DNA of 64,000 bases from Candidatus Binatia bacterium (GTDB taxonomy: Bacteria > Desulfobacterota > Binatia > Bin18). The notes beneath the pieces were generated by a model. The model was not told the DNA's origin. It saw only the letters and a list, made by a program, of their open reading frames with translations, and did no database searches. The position numbers were made by a program, and so were the translations under genes. The stretch spans positions 186,001 through 250,000 of the forward strand of contig JAJDTY010000073.1 of assembly GCA_022826945.1 (NCBI GenBank). Reading direction: 5' to 3'. How positions within the stretch are numbered: position 1 is the stretch's first letter; every line of letters begins with the position of its first letter. Positions 31,714 through 40,990 of this stretch are shown here, piece after piece.

Positions 31714-33135
31714 TTATTCGGAAGATGGAGCCGTTTGGGCACCAGTACGGAGTTCCTCCACATCGTCCGGGTCGGGCATGACAACAAACTCCGGATACGC
31801 TTCGATCCCGAGTTCCATGGCATCCTGACCGACCTCTTCGACGCTACGCGAGACCCGGACCCCAATAGTCTTTTCCAGCACCAGCCATACTCCCCACGAC
31901 GTCGCGAAGGCAAACACCCCTATCGCCAACACCCCGAGGAGTTGTACGCCGATATCGCCGCCTGCCGCGATGCAGACTGCCAGCGTTCCCCAGACGCCGG
32001 CGAACAGATGGGCTGGAATCGCGCCGACCACATCGTCCAGCTTCATATTCTCCAGTATCCTCATGCCGCCCAGACACACCACCCCGCCAATCGCGCCGAT
32101 GATGACCGCCCAATACGGCTTCACAATATCCGGTCCCGCAGTAATAGAGACGAGGCCGGCAATCGCACCGTTGAGAACGGCAAGCAGATCGACCCGTCCG
32201 AGTAAAGGTCGTGAGACGCATAAGGCGGCCACGACTCCCGCGGCGGCCGCCAGGTTCGTGTTGGCAAGCACATTACTCATGGCCACAGCATCAACCACGC
32301 CACCGAGGGCGAGTTGCGAGCCTCCGTTAAAGCCGAGCCAGCCAAACCACAGAATGAGCACGCCTAAGGTCACGAACGGGACGTTCGAGGGAGGCGTGGG
32401 TTTGACGCTGCCGTCGGGTCGGAACTTTCCCATTCGCGGCCCCACGACCATGGCGCCGGCCAACGCGGCCCAGCCGCCGGTCGAATGGACGATGGTGGAG
32501 CCGGCAAAGTCCTGAAACCCCATTTCATTGAGCCAGCCCCCACCCCAGGTCCAGGCTCCAATAATGGGATAGATAATTGCCGTCAAAACGGTGGTGAAGG
32601 CGAGAAACGACCACAGCCTGACCCGTTCGGCCAGGGTGCCGGATACAATCGAGGCGGCAGTCGCGACAAAGACCATCTGAAAAAACCAGTCCGACATGAC
32701 GGCGTAGCCGTTGGCGACGACCGCGGCCAGGGCCTCCGTCTGATCGGACAACAGGGCCAGTTCATCGGCTGAAGGACCGTAGAGGAGGGTCACCGAGCCG
32801 ACCCAGGATCCGACATCGACGTACATCAGGTTGTAGCCGATGAAGTAATAGGCCAGTCCGGCGACCGAGTACAGCCCGATGTTCTTGAGACAGATCACAG
32901 AAGCGTTCTTCGTGCGTACCGAACCGGACTCCAGCATGGTGAAGCCCGCGCACATCCACATCACCAGCGCTCCCCAGATGAGAAACGAGAAGGTGTTCAG
33001 AACAAACTGTGACTCTTCATCCACGGCCGCCTGCGCAGCATCAGCCGGTAACAGGAGGCCGACCGCCACGAGCAACGCTCCTGTGCTCACGACACTCCGA
33101 CCGGACCTCCCTCGTCCATCTCTGCCTCTGTTCAT
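31714..33135 (-). CDS. amt: Ammonium transporter (Amt/Rh family)
   Basis: A 473-residue Amt protein with a signal-peptide-like N-terminus, then eleven helices. The family marks are FWGWLGFNGGSQLA-type core, the STGGWAALAGAMVVGPR segment with the pore-lining first His of the twin-His pair (HSTGG), and DVVGAIPAHLFAGVWGT with the second. The C-terminus (GVRVSRSVEEVGQDAMELG) is the usual helix that meets GlnK; no glnK gene is adjacent. Start ATG 33135 is preferred to a TTG twelve bases earlier. It converges on the SpmAB-like gene. Confidence 0.93.
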   Translation of the reverse strand: MNRGRDGRGRSGRSVVSTGALLVAVGLLLPADAAQAAVDEESQFVLNTFSFLIWGALVMWMCAGFTMLESGSVRTKNASVICLKNIGLYSVAGLAYYFIGYNLMYVDVGSWVGSVTLLYGPSADELALLSDQTEALAAVVANGYAVMSDWFFQMVFVATAASIVSGTLAERVRLWSFLAFTTVLTAIIYPIIGAWTWGGGWLNEMGFQDFAGSTIVHSTGGWAALAGAMVVGPRMGKFRPDGSVKPTPPSNVPFVTLGVLILWFGWLGFNGGSQLALGGVVDAVAMSNVLANTNLAAAAGVVAALCVSRPLLGRVDLLAVLNGAIAGLVSITAGPDIVKPYWAVIIGAIGGVVCLGGMRILENMKLDDVVGAIPAHLFAGVWGTLAVCIAAGGDIGVQLLGVLAIGVFAFATSWGVWLVLEKTIGVRVSRSVEEVGQDAMELGIEAYPEFVVMPDPDDVEELRTGAQTAPSSE

Positions 33136-33206
33136 GCTCGCCCCCAATCCTGTTTCGACTCACTGGCTGCCACAAGAACTACGAACAAGGGTAAACGTGT
33201 CCAGCT

Positions 33207-33512
33207 TTAGACCGATAAGGTTTCGGACTTCTCTACCGTATATTTCTTCGCGTCCAGGGCTCCCGCCAGCAGGCTGGGGGCCTCTTTAAGGAAATTTTGC
33301 AGATGCTCGGTCTGAAAGTGGGCGGCAAGCGCCTCTTCTGACTCCCATTCCTCGAAGAGGAAGAAGGTATGTTCGGCGGTTGCCGCAGTATGGAATTGAT
33401 AACTGATGCAGCCCGGCTCTTTGAGCGTCTCCTCCACCATCTTGGCGGCAAGTGCCTTGGCGTCATCCCAGCGTTCAGCCTTGACCGGGATTGTCCCCGC
33501 AATAACGATCAT
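33207..33512 (-). CDS. ABM-family putative quinol monooxygenase
   Basis: A 101-residue antibiotic-biosynthesis-monooxygenase (ABM) domain protein, ferredoxin-like fold. Visible are MIVIAGTIPVKAE, EPGCISYQFHTAA, FFLFEEWESEEALAAHFQTEH. These dimers oxidise quinols without metal or flavin, as in YgiN, though many are of unknown role. ATG 33512 has a GGAGGAGA ribosome site. The remnant of a hairpin-repeat arm (GTAAACGTGTCC) lies just beyond its stop at about 33190. Confidence 0.87.
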   Translation of the reverse strand: MIVIAGTIPVKAERWDDAKALAAKMVEETLKEPGCISYQFHTAATAEHTFFLFEEWESEEALAAHFQTEHLQNFLKEAPSLLAGALDAKKYTVEKSETLSV

Positions 33513-33675
33513 GGGTCTCCTCCTTTTCTGTTGAGCACGTTGAGATATCGGGCGGTTGAGATCATGGCAGTCTTCAATTGAAAGCAGACTTTATGCATAG
33601 AACCACGGGCAACGTCTGTCAAACGAATAATTATCGAGTAGACGAACCGTAGAGAACTAAAGATTAATAATAGAC

Positions 33676-33700
33676 TATAGTCAAAAACGAATATTCCGGG
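33676..33700 (+). promoter_or_regulatory. Upstream sequence shared with 309-333
   Basis: TATAGTCAAAAA, two bases, AATATTCC and CGG/GG, in the same spacing as at 309-333. It precedes the enoyl-CoA hydratase gene at 33818 by about 120 bases. A second GTCAAAAATGG occurs at about 33720. Probably a common operator or promoter element of two catabolic units. Confidence 0.4.
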
Positions 33701-33817
33701 TCTTTGGAGCTATCCATTCGGTCAAAAATGGACATTTTCCGACGAGCCCTCCGCGCGAACTTCACGAGAAGAGCGGGGAGGGGTACAGTGGGAGCATACC
33801 AAAAAGAGGAGGCCATA

Positions 33818-34687
33818 ATGTCGGATTTTGAATCTATTTTGTATGAGACTCCTGTGGAGCACGTCGCGCGCATTGTCTTGAACCGGCCGGAGACACGAAA
33901 TGCGCAGGATACCAAGTTGCTGTATGAATTGAACTCGGCCTTTGACCGGGCCGCACAAGACGACGCTATCAAGGTCATTATCCTGGCTGCAAACGGGCCG
34001 CATTTCTCATCCGGCCACGATCTGCGGGAGCCCAACGTGTACGAGAAAATGTCTGAATTCGGCACGGTGGGAACCTGGTGTGGGTTTACGTGTGCGGGTG
34101 CGGAGAGACAGATGGCGCGCGAGAAAGAAATCTACATCGGCTTTTGTGAACGCTGGCGGAATATCCCCAAGCCAACGCTGGCTGCGGTACAAGGCAAGGT
34201 CATTGCCGGCGGTCTGATGCTGATCTGGCCCTGCGATATTATTATTGCCAGCGACGATGCGCAATTCTGCGATCCGGTGGTGAACTTCGGTATTGGCGGA
34301 GTAGAGTTCTTCGCCCACCCCTGGGAAGTCGGTGCGCGTAAGGCCAAAGAAATGCTCTTCACCTCGGACTGGCTATCGGTCGAAGAGGCGAAGCAACTCG
34401 GTATGGTGAATCAAATCGTCCCTCGGGAGAAACTCGACGAAACCGTACTCGCCATGGCCCAAAAAATCGCCAAAAAATCCCTATTTGCCCTGAAGCTGAC
34501 CAAAGAGGCGGTCAACGTGGCGGAAGATGCGCAGGGCCGGGTCCAATCCATGCACACGTCTTTTGCCTTGCATCAACTTGCTCATACCCACTGGCTGGAG
34601 CAGTACGGCGTCCTCTTGGATCCAACCGGCCTGCCGCCTGAAACGGCCAAAGCCATAGGCGCAAAACTCAAGCAGAAAGGGACATAG
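33818..34687 (+). CDS. Enoyl-CoA hydratase/isomerase family protein
   Basis: A 289-residue crotonase-fold protein. Oxyanion segments HFSSGHDLREP and GKVIAGGLMLIWPCDIIIAS are clear, and a Glu occurs in GIGGVEFFAHPWEVG. The insert between the first oxyanion loop and the next helix is longer than in typical hydratases. The C-terminal part has a KLTKEAVNVAEDAQG helix. ATG 33818 has a GAGGAGG ribosome site; the upstream in-frame extension lacks family homology. It is not in a beta-oxidation operon; its neighbour is the LLM gene on the other strand. Confidence 0.87.
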   Translation: MSDFESILYETPVEHVARIVLNRPETRNAQDTKLLYELNSAFDRAAQDDAIKVIILAANGPHFSSGHDLREPNVYEKMSEFGTVGTWCGFTCAGAERQMAREKEIYIGFCERWRNIPKPTLAAVQGKVIAGGLMLIWPCDIIIASDDAQFCDPVVNFGIGGVEFFAHPWEVGARKAKEMLFTSDWLSVEEAKQLGMVNQIVPREKLDETVLAMAQKIAKKSLFALKLTKEAVNVAEDAQGRVQSMHTSFALHQLAHTHWLEQYGVLLDPTGLPPETAKAIGAKLKQKGT

Positions 34688-34694
34688 GGGCAAG

Positions 34695-34750
34695 CGAAGA
34701 GGAAACGCGTCCTCCAATAGCACTGAGATGCTGGACTCGTTTCCCCTTCG
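34695..34750. repeat. Long-hairpin repeat family H, copy 2 (bidirectional terminator position)
   Basis: CGAAGAGGAAACGCGTCC pairs with GGACTCGTTTCCCCTTCG with three mismatches. The loop contains CTCCAATAGC and AGATGCT, shared with copy 3 at 45910-45964. It sits exactly between two convergent genes, so it can end both transcripts. The shared sequence indicates a dispersed element. Confidence 0.65.
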
Positions 34751-34752
34751 AG

Positions 34753-35778
34753 TTAGAAGGCTGGTTTCCAGCCTCCCTGGGGCTGGATGTTCTTGGCCTC
34801 AGGGATCACGCTGGCGCTAAACTGCTGCATCTGATCTTCAAGTTCGGACAGTTGCCCGGACGGACAGTCAAAGAAACACACCACCAGTCCATAGCCTTCT
34901 TTGGCAAAACCGTGGAGGTCTTCGAGGATTTGTTCCGCCGTGCCCGTACAGATGCGGCGTGGCTGCTCCTGGCTGAGGGAGTCAGCGGACGAGGTAACGC
35001 GGGCCGAGCTCACGCCCATCATGATGAATTCGTCGTGCGGGCGACCGATTGCATCCAGCTCTTTTCGGATCACGGCTTGTTCTTTGGTATAACGGTCCGG
35101 TCGCGCAAAAGGGTCGAGGAAAATCGGATAAAAGCCGTCGCATAAGCGTGCCGCTCGTCGGGCGCCGCCAGGGGTGACGCCGCCATAGATAATCGGGGGA
35201 GGCTGCTGCAGCGGCTTGGGATCCATGGACAGGGAGGCAAACTGATAGAATTGCCCCTGATAACTCACGACATCGTCCGTCCACGAGCATTTGTAGACCT
35301 CTATGCACTCGTCGGTCCGCGGGCCACGTTCGGCATAGGGAATACCGATTGCGGCGAACTCCTCCTGCATCCAGCCGGCCCCAACTCCGAACAGCAGCCG
35401 CCCTTTCGAGAGCTGATCGATGGTTGCAAACTGGCGGGCGTCGCTGAGGGGGTTGCGATAGGGGGAAATGAGGACACTCGTCCCGAGCTTGAGGCGGGTC
35501 GTCGTATGGGCAACGGCACCCATCACCACGGCGGCGTCGAACATGGTATGACGCGGCTCATAGGCTCGGCTGCCTGAGGCGTTGGCGACATGCTCGCTTT
35601 CCGAGGCCATGGGCATACACACATGGTCCGGAAACCACATGGAGTGAAAGCCCAGGCGTTCGGCGAGCTGGGCGGTTTCTACGGGCCGGAGCTGATTCGG
35701 GGGAAGGGAACGGGCCAGGACATTCTGGTCATCCCGATAAGCCAAACCGTGCGTGGTCGCATATATACCAATTTCCAT
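34753..35778 (-). CDS. LLM-class oxidoreductase, F420-type (TIGR03619-like)
   Basis: A 341-residue luciferase-like enzyme. It has GFHSMWFPDHVCMP near the N-terminus, KLGTSVLISPYRNP, LSKGRLLFGVGAGWMQEEF and PPPIIYGGVTPGG. Its blocks match the gene at 21851 but are more divergent at both ends. ATG 35778 has a GGGAGAC ribosome site. The C-terminus ends at a long hairpin repeat. No partner gene is adjacent, so the substrate is not predictable. Confidence 0.86.
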   Translation of the reverse strand: MEIGIYATTHGLAYRDDQNVLARSLPPNQLRPVETAQLAERLGFHSMWFPDHVCMPMASESEHVANASGSRAYEPRHTMFDAAVVMGAVAHTTTRLKLGTSVLISPYRNPLSDARQFATIDQLSKGRLLFGVGAGWMQEEFAAIGIPYAERGPRTDECIEVYKCSWTDDVVSYQGQFYQFASLSMDPKPLQQPPPIIYGGVTPGGARRAARLCDGFYPIFLDPFARPDRYTKEQAVIRKELDAIGRPHDEFIMMGVSSARVTSSADSLSQEQPRRICTGTAEQILEDLHGFAKEGYGLVVCFFDCPSGQLSELEDQMQQFSASVIPEAKNIQPQGGWKPAF

Positions 35779-35805
35779 GTGTCTCCCTGTGTTGAGTGGA
35801 TGGAC

Positions 35806-36225
35806 TCATCTCCTGAACGGGTTTGTGATAACTATTCTTTCAATATGCTGACCATGCTGGAGGTCTTCGCTGTAGAGGGTTTTGCAGCCTGCGTCGAGCG
35901 CGGCGGCAATGATCAGGCTGTCGTAAAAGCTGAATTGATAGCGGGTTTGTAGATCGAGGCCGCGCTGGTACAGCGTCCGGGTCGGGTTGACGCGCCACAG
36001 AGGGATCAAGGCATAATCCAACATCTGTCGAGCTTTCTCTGGCGTTGCCTTGAGTTTTCGAGTGATGACGTTCATCGTCTCCTGAACGACCTGATAACTG
36101 ATGCAACCGGTTTCGTTTTCTAGCGCCTGTTGAACGAGTTGCTCTGCTCTGGCTCGTTTATCAGCATCGGTTTCGTCAAATCAGGAAACGAAGATATTGG
36201 TGTCGAGGAAGTTTTCAACGCTCAT
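35806..36225 (-). pseudogene. VapC-like PIN toxin with an in-frame stop
   Basis: Read from ATG 36225 the frame gives SVENFLDTNIFVS, then TGA, then FDETDADKRARAEQL and a complete rest of the PIN domain (VVQETMNVITRKL, DSLIIAAALDAGCKTLYSEDL). FLDTNIF carries the first catalytic Asp and DSLIIAAA/YSEDL the others. The stop falls where the family usually has a Ser or Tyr, so a single base change probably inactivated the gene. The upstream antitoxin overlaps the start by 11 bases and is intact. Confidence 0.7.
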
Positions 36226-36430
36226 TCATTTCGTCCCGAGTGAACTTTCGTCCTCTGGTGAATATGCTGCCTTGCAGTTCTCGAATGACTTTCATGGCTT
36301 CGGCAGCCTGCTGTTCGCGCCCGACATAGTGGCTGAGCCATACCCGAAACTGCTCGTTTACGGTCGTACGCTCTGCCATCGCGCGTCGGCGCGCCGCTTC
36401 AATCAGGTTCTCGTCTGCCCTGGTGTACAC
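36215..36430 (-). CDS. VapB-like antitoxin (ribbon-helix-helix type)
   Basis: A 71-residue protein: an N-terminal ADENLIEAARRRAMAERTTVNEQFRVWL segment that fits a ribbon-helix-helix DNA-binding unit, then a polar C-terminus (GSIFTRGRKFTRDEMNER) of the type that wraps the toxin. It overlaps the start of the broken toxin gene by 11 bases, the standard vapBC order. With the toxin disrupted it may persist as a solitary repressor. Confidence 0.7.
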   Translation of the reverse strand: MYTRADENLIEAARRRAMAERTTVNEQFRVWLSHYVGREQQAAEAMKVIRELQGSIFTRGRKFTRDEMNER

Positions 36431-36553
36431 TATTTTCGTGTCTGAGCGAAAGGAGGCAGGAATCGCTTTCGTTGGCTCGAAAAGGCGAGGGAGAACGCCT
36501 GCGCTTGCCAGGTGCGGACGCTTCGGTCCTCTTTACGCTACGAAGCGGCCCGA

Positions 36554-36790
36554 CTAGGCGGCTTGCTTCTCCAGGGCGGATTGGATTTCCCTATTGTCGG
36601 GAAAGACGCCGGTTTCGAGTTTGGAGTAAATCTTCGTCCCGTTGACAACGACCTCAAACCGCCCGTCGTCATACGGGACCAGCGTCAGACCGTGAACCCG
36701 TTGTTTATTGCTGGTCAATATATATTCCGCCAAACTGACGGCTTCCGGCTCATAGCTTCACGCCGCGCAATACTCAATCCGAATATCCAT
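36554..36790 (-). CDS. Predicted SelW/Rdx-type selenoprotein (CxxU)
   Basis: A 78-residue Rdx-family protein read through an in-frame TGA (36758-36760). The N-terminus MDIRIEYCAA is followed by UGA at codon 11, then SYEPEAVSLAEYILTSN, LTLVPYDDGRFEVVVNG and IYSKLETGVFPDN, which match the SelT/SelW/SelH thioredoxin-like fold. This gives the redox motif C8-A-A-U11. A Cys version (CTQC) of the same family lies at 40991. A GGGGG ribosome site precedes the ATG. Sequence continuity across the UGA is direct evidence; selenocysteine use is inferred, as no selA-D gene or clear SECIS hairpin is seen here. Confidence 0.75.
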
Positions 36791-36937
36791 ACTGCCCCCT
36801 GCCCGCGATCTGTACCACACTCGGGAAGTGGGCTCAACGAAGCGCGCGTTGCGAAACAGGCTGACTTTGCTTTCTTGACCTGTGTGGTCTATGCTCCGGC
36901 CAAAGAAGCATAAATTCCCTTTGTTGAGGAGAGGATT

Positions 36938-38245
36938 ATGAATTGGCGTGATCACTGCGGTGATAAACTGGTCTCTGCTCAAGAGGCGGTCCGGTGTGTA
37001 CGGAATGGTGACTCCGTACAGTTCAACTGGCTGCACGCAACCCCGCTCTCGCTATGCGAGGCGCTTCTCGGGCGCAAAGAAGAACTGCGTGATGTGAAAA
37101 TTGGCACCATCGGTCCGCTCTTTGATTGGGACCAGCCCGGCGCGGACCAAGCCTTCACCATTCAGACTCCCTACCTGGGGACGACCACCCGTCCGCTCAT
37201 GGGAAAAAAGAATATGGATTTCATCCCGGTGATGTATTACCGCCGGGGTGAACTCCCCCCAGGCATCGTCTGCGACGTGTATATGACCCCGGTTTCCGCG
37301 CCCGACAAGCACGGCTACTGCAGTTTCGGACACAGCTTGTTCATGTCCAAAACGATGGCCGCTGCGGCTCGGACAGTCGTGGCCGAGGTCCAGGAAGACT
37401 TTATCCGCACCGGCGGAGAGAATTATATTCATGTGTCTGAGATCGACTATTTGGTAGAACCCACGCGGCCCGCGGCCGAACTCCCGGCCACGCAACGCAG
37501 CGAAGAAGAAACCGCTATGACCGAGGTTATCTGCACCCTGGTTGCCAACGAACTCATTCACGATGGCGATACCATCCAAATCGGTTTGGGCAGCGTTTCC
37601 TCCCCGCTCGGCATGTATTTAGGCAATAAGAACGACCTGGGTATTCACACCGAGGTGATTCCCGCTGGTATTGCCCGCCTGGTCAAGGAGGGCGTTATTA
37701 CCGGAAAGTACAAGACGGTGAACCCCGGCAAGGTCGTTGCCAGCGCCGGGATCGGGGTGTTCCCGGATGAGCTGTCGATCATCGACGGAAACCCGAAGTT
37801 CGAGTTTTACGACTTCACCTATACGGATGATTTACGCTTGCTGGTCAATCAGGAGCACTATGTTGCCGTCAATAACGCCCTCGCCGTGGACCTGGGCGGA
37901 CAGGCCTGCTCCGAGTCGTTCGGTCCGTTTATGTATACCGGAACGGGTGGCCAGACCATTTTTACGATCACTGCGGCCTACTGTAACCCGGGCCGGTCGG
38001 TGATTGTCACGCCGTCGAGCGCCGTGGTGGGCGGCCGCCGGGTCTCGCGGATCGTCCCCATGCTTGAGCCTGGCAGTGTAGTGACCGCGCAGCGGACCTT
38101 TGTTGACTCTGTGGTCACCGAGTTCGGGATTGCCGAACTCAAGGGGAAGTCTCTCAAGCAGCGTGCGGCCGCCCTCCTGGAGGTTGCCCATCCTGATTTC
38201 CAGCCGGACCTCAGACGGGAAGCCGAGCGTATTTATCACATATAG
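36938..38245 (+). CDS. CoA-transferase (4-hydroxybutyrate/acetyl-CoA hydrolase family)
   Basis: A 435-residue acetyl-CoA hydrolase/transferase family protein. HTEV at residues 237-240 carries the probable catalytic Glu239, and [13 protein letters not shown] precedes it. The C-terminal domain holds the [16 protein letters not shown] and [16 protein letters not shown] blocks. It probably exchanges CoA between short-chain acids and acetyl-CoA. ATG 36938 has a GAGGAGAGG ribosome site. It is divergent from the selenoprotein gene and lies 23 bases before the YyaL-like gene. Confidence 0.9.
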   Translation: MNWRDHCGDKLVSAQEAVRCVRNGDSVQFNWLHATPLSLCEALLGRKEELRDVKIGTIGPLFDWDQPGADQAFTIQTPYLGTTTRPLMGKKNMDFIPVMYYRRGELPPGIVCDVYMTPVSAPDKHGYCSFGHSLFMSKTMAAAARTVVAEVQEDFIRTGGENYIHVSEIDYLVEPTRPAAELPATQRSEEETAMTEVICTLVANELIHDGDTIQIGLGSVSSPLGMYLGNKNDLGIHTEVIPAGIARLVKEGVITGKYKTVNPGKVVASAGIGVFPDELSIIDGNPKFEFYDFTYTDDLRLLVNQEHYVAVNNALAVDLGGQACSESFGPFMYTGTGGQTIFTITAAYCNPGRSVIVTPSSAVVGGRRVSRIVPMLEPGSVVTAQRTFVDSVVTEFGIAELKGKSLKQRAAALLEVAHPDFQPDLRREAERIYHI

Positions 38246-38268
38246 AGAGGGCTCATCAGCAGGTCGGT

Positions 38269-40338
38269 ATGCCGGAAAAATTCACGAACCGTTTGGTGAC
38301 AGAAACCAGCCCTTATTTGCTCCAACATGCCCACAACCCGGTGGACTGGTACCCGTGGGGCGAAGAGGCTTTTTCCCAGGCCCAGGCGGAAGACAAACCG
38401 ATTCTGTTGAGCGTCGGCTATTCGGCCTGCCACTGGTGTCACGTCATGGCCCACGAGTCCTTTGAGAACGAACAGATTGCTGACCTGATGAATAAGCTGT
38501 TCGTCAACATCAAGGTCGATCGGGAAGAACGGCCGGATGTTGATGAAATCTATATGAATGCGGTGCAGATGCTGACCGGTCGCGGCGGCTGGCCGATGAC
38601 GGTGTTTCTCACCCCGGAGGGTAAGCCGTTCTATGGCGGTACCTATTTCCCGCCTGAGGATCGCCATAACCTTCCCGCGTTTCCGCGAGTCCTGGCGGGT
38701 GTCGCCCAAGCCTATCGGGAAAAACCGGCGGATGTCACCCGATCGACAACCGAGATTCTGTCCAGGCTCGAGCAACTCGCCCGGCGTGAACCAACGACGC
38801 AGCCGTTTGAGGTGTCGGTGTTGGAGAAAGCGATTGAGGGGCTGGCCCAGCACTATGATGAGACCCACGGCGGGATAGGGCAGGCTCCCAAATTCCCGAA
38901 CACCTCGGTTTTTGCGCTGTTTTTGCGCTACGCCCACGCAACCGGCAATCAGCGCTATCTGGACATGACCACGCATACGCTCCGCAAAATGGCGCAAGGC
39001 GGCATGTACGACCATCTCGGGGGAGGCTTTCACCGCTATTCGGTCGACGAGCGCTGGCTGGTGCCCCATTTTGAGAAGATGCTGTACGACAACGCGCTTC
39101 TGGCCCGGCTCTATCTTGAAGGCTACCAGGCCAGCGGGGATCCCTTCTTTCGGCAGGTTGTGGAGAACACGCTCGCCTATGTCGAGCGGGAGATGGTCAG
39201 CCCGGAGGGAGGATTTTATTCAACCCAGGATGCCGACTCGGAAGGCGCGGAAGGCAAGTTCTTTGTCTGGGACCAAGACGAAGTGATGCGCATCCTGGGC
39301 GACGAGGTAGGAGAGCTATTTTGTCGCTACTACGACGTCACGGATGTCGGGAATTTTGAGCGGAAGAACATCCTGCATCCCACGCTGGAACTGGACCAAC
39401 TGGCGCGGCTCTTTCAGCGCGATGTGGACGACATAACGCAGTTGATCAGCCAGGCCACAGACACCCTCTTTGCGGTCCGTGAACAGCGGATAAAACCGGG
39501 CCGGGACGAGAAAATCCTGACCAGTTGGAACGGACTCATGATCTCGGCGTTTGCCGAGGCGTATAAAGTGTTGGGGAATCCCGGCTATCTCGAAGTCGCA
39601 CGGCGCGGGGTCCGTTTTATTCAAACGGCGTTGTCCCGTGAGGGCCGCTTGCTACGCAGTTATAAGGACGGACACGCCAAATTCAACGCCTATCTTGACG
39701 ACTACGCCTGTTTCAGCGCGGCCTTGCTCGACGTGTATGAAGCGACCTTTGAGCCGAAATATCTGGACGAGGCCGCGGCCTTGACCGATGTGCTGCTGGA
39801 CCGCTTCTGGGATGCACAGGAGGGAGGATTCTTTTTTACCAGCTCAGACCATGAAACGCTGATCAGCCGCTCAAAGTCCGCTTTTGACGGCTCTGTTCCG
39901 TCGGGGAATTCCGTGGCCGCTTCCGTTCTGCTGCGCCTGTATTATGCCACTGAGCGGCAGGACTACCTGACCAAAGCGGAAACGATCTTCCGGTTATTCT
40001 ACGACGCTCTGGAGCAAAATCCCTTCGGCTTCAGCAATATGCTGGGCGGGCTGGATTTCTACCTGCGCCGGCCCAAGGAAATCGTGCTCCTGGGAGACCC
40101 GGCCGCTCCCGAAACCACAGCGCTGCTGCGCAACATTCATGGGAGGTTTATTCCGAATAAGACGCTGTTGTGTTTCGATCCTGCACGGCCACCACAGCGG
40201 GGTGTCCCAAGTTTGCTCAAGGGCAAGGCGCGGATTGATGATCAACTGACGGCCTACGTCTGTCATAATTTTTCCTGTTCCCTGCCGGTTACAAATTGGG
40301 AAGAGTTGCAATCGTTGGTAACTCCGACACGGCACTGA
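38269..40338 (+). CDS. YyaL/SPATA20-like thioredoxin-domain protein
   Basis: A 689-residue protein with an N-terminal thioredoxin-like domain ([15 protein letters not shown], CxxC) and a long (alpha/alpha)6-barrel part with [20 protein letters not shown] and [17 protein letters not shown]. The family (DUF255, human SPATA20) has no settled function, though links to redox control of carbohydrate-related enzymes have been proposed. Length and motifs match the family. A hairpin overlaps its stop codon. Confidence 0.9.
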   Translation: MPEKFTNRLVTETSPYLLQHAHNPVDWYPWGEEAFSQAQAEDKPILLSVGYSACHWCHVMAHESFENEQIADLMNKLFVNIKVDREERPDVDEIYMNAVQMLTGRGGWPMTVFLTPEGKPFYGGTYFPPEDRHNLPAFPRVLAGVAQAYREKPADVTRSTTEILSRLEQLARREPTTQPFEVSVLEKAIEGLAQHYDETHGGIGQAPKFPNTSVFALFLRYAHATGNQRYLDMTTHTLRKMAQGGMYDHLGGGFHRYSVDERWLVPHFEKMLYDNALLARLYLEGYQASGDPFFRQVVENTLAYVEREMVSPEGGFYSTQDADSEGAEGKFFVWDQDEVMRILGDEVGELFCRYYDVTDVGNFERKNILHPTLELDQLARLFQRDVDDITQLISQATDTLFAVREQRIKPGRDEKILTSWNGLMISAFAEAYKVLGNPGYLEVARRGVRFIQTALSREGRLLRSYKDGHAKFNAYLDDYACFSAALLDVYEATFEPKYLDEAAALTDVLLDRFWDAQEGGFFFTSSDHETLISRSKSAFDGSVPSGNSVAASVLLRLYYATERQDYLTKAETIFRLFYDALEQNPFGFSNMLGGLDFYLRRPKEIVLLGDPAAPETTALLRNIHGRFIPNKTLLCFDPARPPQRGVPSLLKGKARIDDQLTAYVCHNFSCSLPVTNWEELQSLVTPTRH

Positions 40339-40360
40339 GGACGGCACTATCCGTCCTCAG
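40335..40360 (+). terminator. Hairpin at the stop of the YyaL-like gene
   Basis: CTGAGGACGG (40335-40344) pairs perfectly with CCGTCCTCAG (40351-40360) around a 6-base loop. The TGA stop is inside the left arm. No T run follows and the next gene begins 24 bases later on the same strand, so termination may be partial, or the hairpin may protect the upstream mRNA. Confidence 0.5.
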
Positions 40361-40383
40361 CGGGGTCGAAGGAGGAGAGGGTT

Positions 40384-40980
40384 ATGCGATTTATAAGCGG
40401 ACTCTTGCAGGTTGTTTTTTTTCTGGCTGTGGTGTGGGCGTCCCTCCTGGCTGCCGGGCTTATTTCCAATGATCTGCCGTGGAGTGACCCTCCAGGGATG
40501 GGAACGCGGCTACTGACCTATCTGTCAACGAATACTGCGGAAACAACGCCAGACTCCGCCTTTCCCGAACTCCGACCACGCACCTATGCAGCCCCCGCGG
40601 CCCTGATGTTTGATGTTGCTCGCCGGGCAGCCGAGGCACTCCACTGGAAGTTAAACACGGTTGAGTCTGAAGAGCGGAAAATAGAAGCCGTAGCGACGAC
40701 GAGAGTTATTAAATTCAAGGATGATGTCACCATCTGGGTCGAGGCTGATGGAGAGGAGCGGAGTACGCTCTTCGCGCGTTCCGCCTCACGCGTCGGCAAG
40801 TGGGATTTAGGGGCAAATACTCGCCACATCATGGACTTGTTTGAAACCGTGGATATCATCGCACCGGTAACGGCCGTTGTGGATGAGGAGGATACGGCTG
40901 AAGAGTCCCAAGCCTCCCCCGAAGCAATGCCCACAGAAAGTGATACCCCGTCTACAACAGAAGCTCCGTCACAGGAATAA
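40384..40980 (+). CDS. DUF1499 protein with N-terminal membrane anchor
   Basis: A 198-residue protein. A hydrophobic N-terminal helix (VVFFLAVVWASLLAAGL) is followed by a DUF1499 domain: PELRPRTYAAPAALMFDVA, IEAVATTRVIKFKDDVTIWVEAD and RSASRVGKWDLGANTRHI, which match the family pattern of FxDDV and RSxSRxGxxDxGxNxxRI. The C-terminal 35 residues are acidic and Ser/Thr/Pro-rich. Function unknown. ATG 40384 has a GGAGGAGAGG ribosome site. Ten bases after it starts the Cys-type Rdx gene. Confidence 0.85.
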   Translation: MRFISGLLQVVFFLAVVWASLLAAGLISNDLPWSDPPGMGTRLLTYLSTNTAETTPDSAFPELRPRTYAAPAALMFDVARRAAEALHWKLNTVESEERKIEAVATTRVIKFKDDVTIWVEADGEERSTLFARSASRVGKWDLGANTRHIMDLFETVDIIAPVTAVVDEEDTAEESQASPEAMPTESDTPSTTEAPSQE

Positions 40981-40990
40981 TGCCGCAACG

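Noticed and set aside
35806-36225. UGA in the VapC frame as selenocysteine
   Set aside because: The position is not an active-site residue and PIN domains have no Cys or Sec there; a nonsense mutation is simpler.
36512-36913. Plus-strand frame over the selenoprotein gene
   Set aside because: No motif; it is antisense to the Rdx-like frame, which has family blocks on both sides of the UGA.
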